NCBI GenBank assembly: GCA_938038815.1
Contig: CALHTF010000059.1
Span: 1-64,000, forward strand
Length of the DNA stretch: 64,000 nucleotides
Source of the DNA: an uncultured Acidimicrobiales bacterium
GTDB taxonomy: Bacteria > Actinomycetota > Acidimicrobiia > Acidimicrobiales > SHLQ01
Direction of reading: 5' to 3'
In this document: in pieces, positions 42,089 to 50,582 of the stretch
Numbering within the stretch: position 1 is the first letter of the stretch
Layout: each line of letters opens with the position of its first letter
Program-made: the position numbers and the translations under genes
The notes under the pieces: model-generated
What the model was told of the DNA's origin: nothing
Seen by the model: only the letters and a program-made list of their open reading frames with translations
Database searches by the model: none

Positions 42089-43510
42089 TCATGAGGCGAA
42101 CCAGTTGGCGTGGAACCCAAAGGGCATGCGTTGAGGGATCTGTACCCGAGCGATCGGGCCCGCCTCGACGTCGCGTGCGTCGAGCACCACAACTTCGGAG
42201 GTTCCGGACTCGTCGTCGTGGGTTGAGTTGATCAGCCAGCCGTCATCTTCGGCTTGGCCGTTGGGGTCGGGGGCGAACACGTTTTCGCCCACGTGGCCGT
42301 GTTCGCCCGAGTACCACTGGGTTCGGGTGCCGGTGCGTTGGTCGTACTTCACGATGGTGTCGAAGTCGCCCGCTGCGGCGTTGGGTCGGGTGAATCCCGA
42401 CATGTACAAACAGTCGGCCCGCACGCCGGTGTAGTCGTCGTTGATGCGGCAGAACTCACCGTTCATGTCGTCGAAGAACTCGCTGCCGGACTCCCCCGTG
42501 TCGAGGTCGACCCAGTAGCGAGCCGGCTTCGCACCCACGGTGGTGACACCGCTCTCCTTGTCGGAACCTTCGGCTTCGATGCCAAAGTCGACCTTCTCAA
42601 ACCGACAGCCCGACAGCTCGACCCGGTTGCCCTCAACAAAGGCGTTCCAAAAGTGCTGTACATGGGAGGTCGGAACCTCGAACCAGCGGATGTCCTCGGC
42701 GTCGCCCAAGCGGGGCATGACGCCGACCCGCGTCCCGTTTTCGGGCTTCCATTGGATCATCGACTCGCCCGTGGCCATGGCGTTCATATCGAACACGATC
42801 GGGCTATCGAGGAATACGGCGTGCTCTTCGGTGATGAGCATGTCGTGCATCATCACCGGCATCGGCAGGTCGAGGTCGACCTTGCGGATCAGCTTCCCAC
42901 CGGCATCGACCACGTAATACACGAGGTACGGAGCAAAGAAGTTGTAGGCGAAGAAGAACATCTCACCGGTGCGAGGATCGATGCGAGGGTGGGCGGTCAT
43001 CGCCCCTTGGAGTTCGCCGTCGAAGTCCCAGTTACCCACGGTGCCGAGGTCGGGAGCTATCTCGGTCGGGAGGCCCTGTTCCCACAGCGCCAGGATCTTG
43101 TTGGCGTGGCGAACAATGTGGGTGTTGGCCGGGTTCTTCACCGGTCCGGCATCGCCGACGAGCGACTCGTCGGGGAAGTTCATGACATCGCTCAACCCGG
43201 GGTACACCGCCCGCCCAAGGTCGACCTCGGCCATCAGCGCCTTCGACTGGATCCACCGGTTGCGATACGACGCCTGGCCGCCGGCGAACTGCACACCATG
43301 GAGCATTCCGTCGCCATCGAACATGTGGTACTTCCCGATGGGTTCGAACATGGGGTTCGGTCCGTTGCGCACGAACATGCCGTTGAGGGCCGCGGGAATC
43401 TCGCCGATCACCTCACACTGGTCGACCACGATCTCCGCATCGACGGGGAACATATTGCCCGCCAGGTCGATCTGGTTCTGGGCGTTGGTTACGTGACCGG
43501 TGAGCGTCAT
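42089..43510 (-). CDS. carotenoid cleavage oxygenase (CCD/RPE65 family)
   Basis: A 473-residue paralogue, closer to the importer-linked one in motifs (MFVRNGPNPMFEPIGKYHMF; both end in P-G-F-H-A-N-W-F-A). Iron ligands: TAHPRIDP, MMHDMLITEEH, HVQHFWNAFVE and FGFHANWFAS. It is first of the two-gene minus-strand run. Together the three genes form an unusual local cluster of the family. The ATG is at 43510. Confidence 0.93.
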   Translation of the reverse strand: MTLTGHVTNAQNQIDLAGNMFPVDAEIVVDQCEVIGEIPAALNGMFVRNGPNPMFEPIGKYHMFDGDGMLHGVQFAGGQASYRNRWIQSKALMAEVDLGRAVYPGLSDVMNFPDESLVGDAGPVKNPANTHIVRHANKILALWEQGLPTEIAPDLGTVGNWDFDGELQGAMTAHPRIDPRTGEMFFFAYNFFAPYLVYYVVDAGGKLIRKVDLDLPMPVMMHDMLITEEHAVFLDSPIVFDMNAMATGESMIQWKPENGTRVGVMPRLGDAEDIRWFEVPTSHVQHFWNAFVEGNRVELSGCRFEKVDFGIEAEGSDKESGVTTVGAKPARYWVDLDTGESGSEFFDDMNGEFCRINDDYTGVRADCLYMSGFTRPNAAAGDFDTIVKYDQRTGTRTQWYSGEHGHVGENVFAPDPNGQAEDDGWLINSTHDDESGTSEVVVLDARDVEAGPIARVQIPQRMPFGFHANWFAS

Positions 43511-43593
43511 CGGCGACCTTTCAGACAGAGCTGCTGAAGTCGAACGTATCCGGTTGCATCCTCGGGGCGATAATTCGTGTCGCAGGCGGCGCC

Positions 43594-44628
43594 TTACTCA
43601 CAACGACGGACTCGTTCGGCCCGACAGGTGTCGTCGCCTCGGCCTCCGTCGACCCGGTCGCGACCTGGTCCGCCGTTCAACCGGTCGTCGCCCTTGCCGC
43701 CTTTCAGCAGATCTTTGCCAGGGCCAGCTACGACGCGATCGTCGCCATTGCCGGTGCAAATGATGTCGTCGCCACCGAGACCCCGCACCATGTCGTTGCC
43801 TTTGTCGGCGACGATCACGTCAGGACCAGGGGTACCAACCAGCACATCGTTGCCGACGGTGCCCACCATCGTGGCGTCACGGCCTGCGCAACGAAACACC
43901 TCATCGGGTGCATGACGAAGCGTGAGACGGATCTTTGCGGCGCCACCTTTCGGAATCACCACATCGCCCGATGACGCGCCGAGAAATCCGGCCGAGTCGG
44001 TGAACGATGCCTCGCAGGTGGCACCCGCAAGATGGGCCTCGGTCCGAACAAGGCTGACCAACATGACATCGCTTGGGCCAAAACCCTCGCGCTTCGGGCT
44101 CGTCAGGTTGCGGAGAATTTTGCCGTCGAAACCCTCGAAACCAAACCGTGCCTCAACCGGCTCCGCACCGTCGCATTGCCATGTGATTAGCGGAAAGGTC
44201 ACGCCGCTACCGGGGACCTGACCAAGAACCTCGAGCTGTAGCTTGCCCGCGTCACCGTCTAGCCTTTCGAGACGAAATTCGACGATGGGATCCAGCCCGT
44301 ACAACGAGGTGCGATCGAACGGCGAGGTCAATCGCCAACCATCGGGTGCTGACTCCAGAGTGACGGAGCACATCGAGCGACCGTGAGCGAACCGAAGCAT
44401 CTCGGTTGCGACCCCGCCGGTGAAGTCGGCGGGCGTGAACACGATCCTGCGACTTGGACAACTGTCGAGGAACACCAGCTCGTCGAAATCGGGGACTTCG
44501 TCGAGCACGACACGAAGGGTTGGCACACCATCCTGCGCCGCAACTTCGGCCCCGGGAGCAAGGACGGCACCGGCGATCACCGTCGCCAACAGCGCCAACA
44601 CGAACCGTTTCACCCCAAGTTTCCCCAT
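43594..44628 (-). CDS. secreted protein with C-terminal RTX-type Ca-binding repeats
   Basis: About 344 residues from the ATG at 44628. A signal peptide (FVLALLATVIAGAVLAPGAEVAA) is followed by an unrecognised domain of about 200 residues with paired cysteines, then glycine/aspartate nonapeptide repeats (GTVGNDVLVGTPGPDVIVAD, KGNDMVRGLGGDDIICTGNG, GGKGDDRLNGGPGRDRVDGG) of the haemolysin type that bind calcium in a parallel beta-roll. It ends with a Cys-containing basic tail. Probably cell-surface or secreted; no type I exporter is nearby. The frame opens six codons earlier at 44646. Confidence 0.85.
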   Translation of the reverse strand: MGKLGVKRFVLALLATVIAGAVLAPGAEVAAQDGVPTLRVVLDEVPDFDELVFLDSCPSRRIVFTPADFTGGVATEMLRFAHGRSMCSVTLESAPDGWRLTSPFDRTSLYGLDPIVEFRLERLDGDAGKLQLEVLGQVPGSGVTFPLITWQCDGAEPVEARFGFEGFDGKILRNLTSPKREGFGPSDVMLVSLVRTEAHLAGATCEASFTDSAGFLGASSGDVVIPKGGAAKIRLTLRHAPDEVFRCAGRDATMVGTVGNDVLVGTPGPDVIVADKGNDMVRGLGGDDIICTGNGDDRVVAGPGKDLLKGGKGDDRLNGGPGRDRVDGGRGDDTCRAERVRRCE

Positions 44629-44695
44629 AGGACTACCGAACACCACGGCCAGCGGGTCGTCAACCGGTCCACTCGGACCGGTAGGTGGCGTTCGG

Positions 44696-45892
44696 CTACC
44701 GGAAGACGTCGAGGAAGGCCTTTTCGCCCTCGGTGTTGAAGGTGTCGGTTATGCCGTTCGGGCAGTCGTAGTCGGGGGGGACAAGGTCGAAGATCTCGCC
44801 GTCAGACTTGTCGCGGCACCATTGGTAGCGCTGGCCATCGCCGTACAAAATGCCAGCTAGGCCAAGGTCGAGGGCCACCTGAGCGTCGGCGGCAATATCG
44901 TCGGCGTTGATCGGATTGGCCGGTCCGTGCAAGCAACCGTTCCACCGCGGAGCCAGTTGGTAGTAGCGCGACTCGGCCAGAAACACCGGCTTCACGGTGC
45001 GCTCGACCACGGGGCGGAGCTTGGCCTTGAGCGCCCCGGCGTCTTGGCAGTGCCCGGTCTGGACGGCTCCAACGTCGACGAAGTCGCGGTCGAAGAACTG
45101 GTCGTAGTTGTCGACGCCGGCGCCCGTGTGAAAGGCGGTCGGTTGTTCGGCACCCGAGTCGCGAATGCCAGCGTGAAGTTCGCGGGTCACGTTGCGCAGC
45201 AGCCGCTGGGTGTCCTTACTTTCGCACCGTTCCTCAAACGGGAGGTCGCCACCGAGCACCCAGTAGTCGAGCGCTACGTGATCGAAGGCGGCGCCGATGT
45301 GCTCACCGTAGGCCCGAGCGTTCTGTTCGGTCACGCCGGTGGTCTTGCACGAGTTCGCCTTTGCCCACGCCGCCACGAGCCCCACGCCAAGGTTGCGTCG
45401 GTCGGCCTCGTCGAGGATGAACTGGATTCGCTCGGTGTAGCCGTCGGTCAGGCGTACCATTCCGCCGTCATCGATCGTCGCCAACTGCTCGTCGACATCG
45501 GGAATATCCCAGGCGTACAGATTGGTGCCACCAAAGGGCAGGGCGAGGAACCAGAACCCGCTAAACCCCGCCTCGTACACGTGATCGAGGTAGGCAATGA
45601 TCTCGTCGTTGGTCGCCAGGTACGCCATCTCCCATGCCGTGTCGTAGGTGGGGATCCTGGTCGGCGGCTGCACCGGGTAGGGGTTGGTGGTCGGCGGAAC
45701 GGTAGCCAGCGTCGTCGGTGCTGCCATGGTCGTCGTGGCGGCGGGCGACGTCGTCGGGATGGTCAACTCGGTCGCTGGTGCCGCACCGGTCGGTTGCACC
45801 TCGGGTTCCGACGACCCCGATTCAGCCCCACCGCACGCTACGGCGATCAGCCCAAAGACGGCGAACACCGCCCACAGACGGACGAAACGCAT
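44696..45892 (-). CDS. lipoprotein with TIM-barrel glycoside-hydrolase-like domain
   Basis: 398 residues. Signal peptide and lipobox (IAVAC) precede a Thr/Pro/Ala-rich linker (about 25-75), then a single domain of about 320 residues. The domain start (DTAWEMAYLATNDEIIAYLD, HVYEAGFSGFWFLAL) resembles DUF4038 / putative glycoside-hydrolase TIM barrels; the assignment is tentative and no catalytic acids can be named. Its ATG overlaps the upstream stop by one base (TGATG), so it is coupled with the SGNH-hydrolase-like gene. Confidence 0.7.
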   Translation of the reverse strand: MRFVRLWAVFAVFGLIAVACGGAESGSSEPEVQPTGAAPATELTIPTTSPAATTTMAAPTTLATVPPTTNPYPVQPPTRIPTYDTAWEMAYLATNDEIIAYLDHVYEAGFSGFWFLALPFGGTNLYAWDIPDVDEQLATIDDGGMVRLTDGYTERIQFILDEADRRNLGVGLVAAWAKANSCKTTGVTEQNARAYGEHIGAAFDHVALDYWVLGGDLPFEERCESKDTQRLLRNVTRELHAGIRDSGAEQPTAFHTGAGVDNYDQFFDRDFVDVGAVQTGHCQDAGALKAKLRPVVERTVKPVFLAESRYYQLAPRWNGCLHGPANPINADDIAADAQVALDLGLAGILYGDGQRYQWCRDKSDGEIFDLVPPDYDCPNGITDTFNTEGEKAFLDVFR

Positions 45893-47145
45893 CAGGCGGT
45901 GCAGCCAAGAACCGTGTCGGTCGATCCTGCACGCTCGTTGATAGCCACAACGCAGTACTCGTCATCGATCGTCGGAACCTTGAATAGGAAACCGTGATCG
46001 CTTCCCTTTCCAAACTGATCGAGGTCGGTTCGGGCCAGGTTGGCCCGACCCTTGGCAACAACCTGATCACCGTTTCGGACCTCGAGCACGATCGCATGGC
46101 TTCGGTCGGGATCGATCGCCCAGCCGCTCAGCACCGTGAGGGTGCCCTTCTTGGCCGACCGGACCTTCTCGAGGCTCCCGAACGGAGAATGGTCGATGGC
46201 CACGGTGCGACAATCGAGTGGACGGGGGCCGGCGCCATCGAAGTTGTTGGCCTCGATACACACCTCATGCTCGCCATCGGGAAGCTTGAGCTTCATCGCG
46301 AAACCGAGCTTGGTTGTGGTGTTGTCCATGCCGAGGCCGCGGCCGAGATCGGTCTTTGCTACCGCTGGTTTGTGGCGTTTGGCCTTGCGCTTGGCGACCA
46401 GCTCGCCGTTCACCGTGATCCGAACTTTGACCGGCTGGTCGAGATCGGGGTCGTACGCCCAGCCCGATACCCGCAGGCCTTTACTCGTGTCTCGCAGCCC
46501 CTCGATTCGACCGACCGGCTGACGGTTCCACTCGACCGCACCGGTGAGGTGGGCGTGGATCAGCCCGGCGATTGCCTCGGCGCCGCGGGGTTGGAGATGG
46601 ATCCCATCGCCCCAGGTGAGGTCTTTGTCGGCGGCGGTCAGATACGTCCACTCGCCAATCTGCAGGTTGGGATACCGATCGGCGGCGGCCCGAATTTCGG
46701 TGTTCACCTGATCCATGCGCGATGCGTAACGGCTGGGGGTGAGCCACAACACGTGTTCGACGCCCGACAACAACCCCATCAACCGGTCGAGCTCTCGCCG
46801 GAACAAGGTTTGGTTACCCAAATAGTTCGTGCCCAGCTCCACAACCACCTTGTCGGTGATGAGGTCAGGGCGGCCCGCCAACATGTCGGCAGCCGGACCA
46901 ACTCGAAACCCACCAAAGCCCAAATACTGCACCTTGGTCTCGGGGAACACCGCTTCAATCTGGCGGCGGGCACCCAGAATCACCGAATCATGGATGACCA
47001 ACAACCGGTCCCCCACCTCAGACTTCGGCGCCGGCTCCGGGTCCTGCGCAGCCGCCGGAACAGCGGTCAAAATACTCAGCAGAAGACCAGCCACGACGAC
47101 CAGAGCTGAGGCGCGCCGCGGCGGCAACGATCCCGCTGCATGCAT
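45892..47145 (-). CDS. secreted SGNH/GDSL-hydrolase-like protein
   Basis: About 417 residues from the ATG at 47145, which gives a clean signal peptide (ASALVVVAGLLLSILTAVPA). An SGNH-like domain follows: block I LLVIHDSVILG (Asp-Ser, with His for the usual Gly), block III-like VVELGTNYLGN and block V DGIHLQPRG with the catalytic Asp-x-x-His. The last 190 residues contain two copies of a beta-sandwich-like unit (VSGWAYDPDLDQPVKVRIT; LSGWAIDPDRSHAIVLEVR). It is likely a surface acyl- or carbohydrate-esterase. Earlier in-frame starts go back to 47202. Confidence 0.78.
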   Translation of the reverse strand: MHAAGSLPPRRASALVVVAGLLLSILTAVPAAAQDPEPAPKSEVGDRLLVIHDSVILGARRQIEAVFPETKVQYLGFGGFRVGPAADMLAGRPDLITDKVVVELGTNYLGNQTLFRRELDRLMGLLSGVEHVLWLTPSRYASRMDQVNTEIRAAADRYPNLQIGEWTYLTAADKDLTWGDGIHLQPRGAEAIAGLIHAHLTGAVEWNRQPVGRIEGLRDTSKGLRVSGWAYDPDLDQPVKVRITVNGELVAKRKAKRHKPAVAKTDLGRGLGMDNTTTKLGFAMKLKLPDGEHEVCIEANNFDGAGPRPLDCRTVAIDHSPFGSLEKVRSAKKGTLTVLSGWAIDPDRSHAIVLEVRNGDQVVAKGRANLARTDLDQFGKGSDHGFLFKVPTIDDEYCVVAINERAGSTDTVLGCTA

Positions 47146-47271
47146 GCACCCGCTTGCTCCGAACACTTCGGCCATCCACCTCATGGTTGACCTGTCGGTC
47201 AAACATCAAAGGCAGGGATAGGCCATCTGGCCTATCGAGTGGCCCGACCAGCTCAAATGAACGAAACGGCG

Positions 47272-49293
47272 CTAGCGCCCGGTGATGAGCTTTCGTCGAT
47301 TCTCGACAAAGTCGACCAACACAAAGTCACCGATGTCTTGGTTGGTCGTAAAGAACGCCCGGCCACCGTTGAGTTTGGTGATCTTCTCGATGAAGTCGGT
47401 GAGGTACGCCGTGGCATCGAGCATGAAGGTGTTGATCCGGATGTCGTCGCGGGTACACCGGATGACCTCCTTCATCGTCAGGTCGATGGTCTGAGGCGAC
47501 GGCGGATAGTTGAAATACGGCGCACCCGACGGCGTGAGGTGAGCGGTTGGCTCGCCGTCGGTGATCATGATGATCTGTTTGGTACCGCTCTGGCGGGCGA
47601 GCATCCGGCGAGCGAGTTGAAACCCGTGCTGCATGTTGGTGCCGTAGTCGTAATCCCACGACACCTCGGGGAGTTCCTCGGGCTTGATCTCATGGGCCAC
47701 CGCCGCGAACGTGACCACCCCCATGAAGTCGCGCGGGTACTGCGTGCTGATCAGCGAATGCAGCGCCATGGCGACCTTTTTGGCGGGCAAGAAGTTGTCG
47801 CGCATGGGCATCGACAACGAAAGGTCGAGCATCAGCACCGTCGATGACCGAACCGACTTCTCGGTGCGCTCGACCTCAAAGTCGTCGGGGGTGAGCCGCA
47901 CCGGGGTGCCGCCTCCGCCACGGGTGACGGCGTTGCGAACCGTGCGTTCGATGTGCAGGTTGAACGGATCGCCAAACTCATAGGGTTTGGTGTCGTAGGC
48001 CCGCTCGTGGCCCACGCCGCTTTGTTCCATCGTGTGGCGGCCGAGCTTGTCGGTGCTCAGCTTGCGGAACAGGTCGCCCAACGCGTTCTGGCCGATCTTG
48101 CGGATCGCTCGGGCCGTGAGTTCGTACCGGCCTTCCTTGCGCTGGAGGTACCCGGCGTCTTCGAGCATCTTGGAAATCTCGGCCATGCGCTCGAGACTTT
48201 CGCCGGCCTCGTCGCCCAACAATTCGCGGGCCCGGTCGATATCGACCTCGGCCAGCGCACCCGGGTTGCGGGCGCCCCGCATGACGTTTTCGAGTTGGTC
48301 GAGGTCGCCGAGGTCGCGGAACATCTGCGCCGCTTGGGCGAAGTCGAGCGGGTCGGCGCCACCGAAGTCATAGGACTGGTCCCAGCCCATCCCCGGGAAC
48401 ATGCCACGCAGGTTCTCGGCCAACTGGTCGGCCTGCCAGCGCAGGTCCATGTCGTCGAGCAACATGTCGCTGAGCTCTTGCATTTGTTGGCGTTGCTCGG
48501 GGCTCATCGAGTTGAGCATCTGTTGCATGGCGGCCATCCGGCGGGCCATGGCCTCGAGCAGTTCTTCGATGTTGCGGGGGTTCTCGGGGAAGAAGTCGCC
48601 AAACTCCTCCATAAACCCATCGAAGTCGGTTTCTTCGCCCCGCTGATGCTTCTCGAGCATGTCGTTGAGCGCCGCCATCATGTCCTTCATGCGAGACATG
48701 TCTTGGGGCGACATGTCCGCCATGGCGCCGCTCATCTGGTCGACGTAGTTCTGCATCAGCTGCTCGCGCAGCTTCTCGACCAGATCATCGAATTGTTGGC
48801 GTGCGGCATCGGAGGTGAAGTCGTAGTTCTGCAGGCCCTTCATCTGCCCACCGAGATCGGGCGGCATCATGTCGAGTTCGATCTGGCCGTTTTGGGCCTT
48901 GCGAGCCGCATCGGCGTCGTCGGTTACTCCGGCGAGGTCGAGGAGTTCTTGCAGCGCTTCGCGTTCGGTGTCGAGAACCTCACGAAGCTCCTGGGCGATG
49001 TCGTCGTAGATCCCGCCCAGATTGTGGTTGTCGAGTTGCTCTTGGCGGCGTTTGCGCAGCTCTTCAAGCATCTCGCGCATACCTTGCATGCGTTGGCCTT
49101 CGTCGTTTTCAAAGCCGTCTTGCATCATCCGGCGGATCGCCGCATTGAGGTCGCCGTGGTAGAGCAAGTCGTCGGTCATCTCGCCGAACAGGTCGTCGGC
49201 TTTGAGCTCGAACCCAACCTGGGTGCCGTCCCATTGGGAGTAGGTAAACGCCGACGCGGTTGATGCTCGAGCTTTGCGACGACGTTGTGCCAT
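47272..49293 (-). CDS. VWA-domain protein (CoxE/MoxR-partner type)
   Basis: 673 residues. A long helical Met/Gln/Asp/Glu-rich N-terminal part (about 30-330) precedes a von Willebrand A domain at about 470-673. The MIDAS motif is DLSLSMPMRDN, with the downstream Thr and Asp in TFAAVAHEI and MITDGEPT. Such proteins work with a MoxR AAA ATPase as a chaperone-like metal-insertion or protein-remodelling pair. The MoxR gene of this window (52863-54281) is on the same strand, 3.6 kb upstream, separated by four other genes. Confidence 0.85.
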   Translation of the reverse strand: MAQRRRKARASTASAFTYSQWDGTQVGFELKADDLFGEMTDDLLYHGDLNAAIRRMMQDGFENDEGQRMQGMREMLEELRKRRQEQLDNHNLGGIYDDIAQELREVLDTEREALQELLDLAGVTDDADAARKAQNGQIELDMMPPDLGGQMKGLQNYDFTSDAARQQFDDLVEKLREQLMQNYVDQMSGAMADMSPQDMSRMKDMMAALNDMLEKHQRGEETDFDGFMEEFGDFFPENPRNIEELLEAMARRMAAMQQMLNSMSPEQRQQMQELSDMLLDDMDLRWQADQLAENLRGMFPGMGWDQSYDFGGADPLDFAQAAQMFRDLGDLDQLENVMRGARNPGALAEVDIDRARELLGDEAGESLERMAEISKMLEDAGYLQRKEGRYELTARAIRKIGQNALGDLFRKLSTDKLGRHTMEQSGVGHERAYDTKPYEFGDPFNLHIERTVRNAVTRGGGGTPVRLTPDDFEVERTEKSVRSSTVLMLDLSLSMPMRDNFLPAKKVAMALHSLISTQYPRDFMGVVTFAAVAHEIKPEELPEVSWDYDYGTNMQHGFQLARRMLARQSGTKQIIMITDGEPTAHLTPSGAPYFNYPPSPQTIDLTMKEVIRCTRDDIRINTFMLDATAYLTDFIEKITKLNGGRAFFTTNQDIGDFVLVDFVENRRKLITGR

Positions 49294-49324
49294 AGGGCGA
49301 ATGTAGCCCGGGTAGGCGCCCTCG

Positions 49325-49594
49325 CTATAGCGGACTGGCCAACACCGGCTCGCGAAGGTCGATCACCAGGTCGTCGTCGGCCACATTGAGCGCCACCGAC
49401 TCGGCCGATACCCGCTCGACCGCCACGATGTCGGCGGTGCGGTACGAGGCAACCCGAGTCGACCAACTATCGAGCGACTGGCGACTCGACCCCGAGCAGA
49501 AGAACGTGGTGAGCGGACCTTCTGGCTGGTAGGTGTCGGCGCCCTCGACGGTAACCGTGTCGCCCGTCTTCATCGCTACTTCCCAGTTCCACAT
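49325..49594 (-). CDS. hypothetical protein (89 aa)
   Basis: Not recognised. A short beta-rich soluble protein (TGDTVTVEGADTYQPEGPLT, TADIVAVERVSAESVALNV, DLVIDLREPVLASPL). The start is decided by GGAGG 8 nt upstream of ATG 49594; the open frame continues to 49723 but overlaps the divergent MaoC start. It lies 31 nt before the VWA gene on the same strand and could be co-transcribed with it. Confidence 0.65.
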   Translation of the reverse strand: MWNWEVAMKTGDTVTVEGADTYQPEGPLTTFFCSGSSRQSLDSWSTRVASYRTADIVAVERVSAESVALNVADDDLVIDLREPVLASPL

Positions 49595-49721
49595 TGTGTT
49601 GTCCTCCAACGGTGTGTGATGGCCGCAATCGCCGCGGCTCGTTCTTGTCGTTTCATCCAACCACTGGGGTGTGACACACTCGCCGGACACGTTCGCGACA
49701 TTTGAGAGAAAGAGACGCCCC

Positions 49722-50567
49722 ATGCCGATTAAGCCCGATGCCGCAGGCCTTGTTGGAGAACCAGGCGAGTTCAGCTGGGACTCGACCGCTTCGTTGCTTT
49801 ATGCGCTGGGCGTGGGCGCCGGCGCCTCGGATCCGACCGGGTTCGAGCTGGAGTTCACCACCGAAAACACGATGGACGTCGAGCAAAAGGCGCTCCCCAC
49901 CATGGGTGTCGTGCTCGGCCAAGGCGCCGGCAAGAGCCCCGACTTTGGCGACTTCAACCTCGCCATGTTGGTGCACGGCGAACAATCGATCACCCTGCAC
50001 CAGCCAATCCCGGTTGCGGGTACCGCGACCAACACCACCAAGGTCAAAGACGTCTTCGACAAGGGCAAGGCCGCACTGGTGGTACTCGAAAACGAAGTCA
50101 CGATGGACGGCGCGCCGCTCTGGACCACCAGCGCCGCACTGTTTATCCGAGGCGAAGGCGGGTGGGGCGGCGACAGCGGGCCGAAGGCGTCGTGGGAGGC
50201 ACCCGACCGCGACCCCGACCATGTGGTCAGCTACCAAACCCGCACCGATCAAGCGCTGCTGTACCGACTCAACGGCGACCGCAACCCGCTGCACGCCGAC
50301 CCGAAGTTCTCCGAGATGGCCGGCTTCCCGAAGCCGATCCTGCACGGACTCTGCACCTACGGATTCACCGGTCGGGCGTTGCTTCACGCCATGTGCGGCA
50401 GCGACCCGGCTCGGTTCAAGGCAATGGCCGGCCGGTTCTCCACCCCCGTCATGCCCGGCCAGCAACTCGACGTCAAGATCTGGGACCTCGGCAACGGCGA
50501 AGCGGTGTACCAAACCTGCGTCGACGACACCGTCGTGCTCGACCAGGGCACCCACCAGTACGCCTAG
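49722..50567 (+). CDS. MaoC-family enoyl-CoA hydratase (HSD17B4-like)
   Basis: 281 residues from the ATG at 49722 (MPIKPDAAGLVGEPGEFSW). It has the two-hot-dog architecture of R-specific 2-enoyl-CoA hydratases. The active-site region is LLYRLNGDRNPLHADPKFSE with the catalytic Asp and His, and ILHGLCTYGFTGRALL follows. It hydrates 2-enoyl-CoA in fatty-acid or steroid side-chain oxidation. It is divergent from the small hypothetical gene and 15 nt upstream of the GH1-like gene. Confidence 0.9.
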   Translation: MPIKPDAAGLVGEPGEFSWDSTASLLYALGVGAGASDPTGFELEFTTENTMDVEQKALPTMGVVLGQGAGKSPDFGDFNLAMLVHGEQSITLHQPIPVAGTATNTTKVKDVFDKGKAALVVLENEVTMDGAPLWTTSAALFIRGEGGWGGDSGPKASWEAPDRDPDHVVSYQTRTDQALLYRLNGDRNPLHADPKFSEMAGFPKPILHGLCTYGFTGRALLHAMCGSDPARFKAMAGRFSTPVMPGQQLDVKIWDLGNGEAVYQTCVDDTVVLDQGTHQYA

Positions 50568-50582
50568 TTCGGTCCGGCTGCC

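Noticed and set aside
42254..43537. A 427-residue plus-strand open frame opposite the third CCD
   Set aside because: Antisense shadow. The minus-strand frame carries all four iron-binding His motifs.
47953..49263. A 436-residue plus-strand open frame opposite the VWA gene
   Set aside because: Antisense shadow of the helical N-terminal half of the VWA protein, with no ribosome binding site and no domain.
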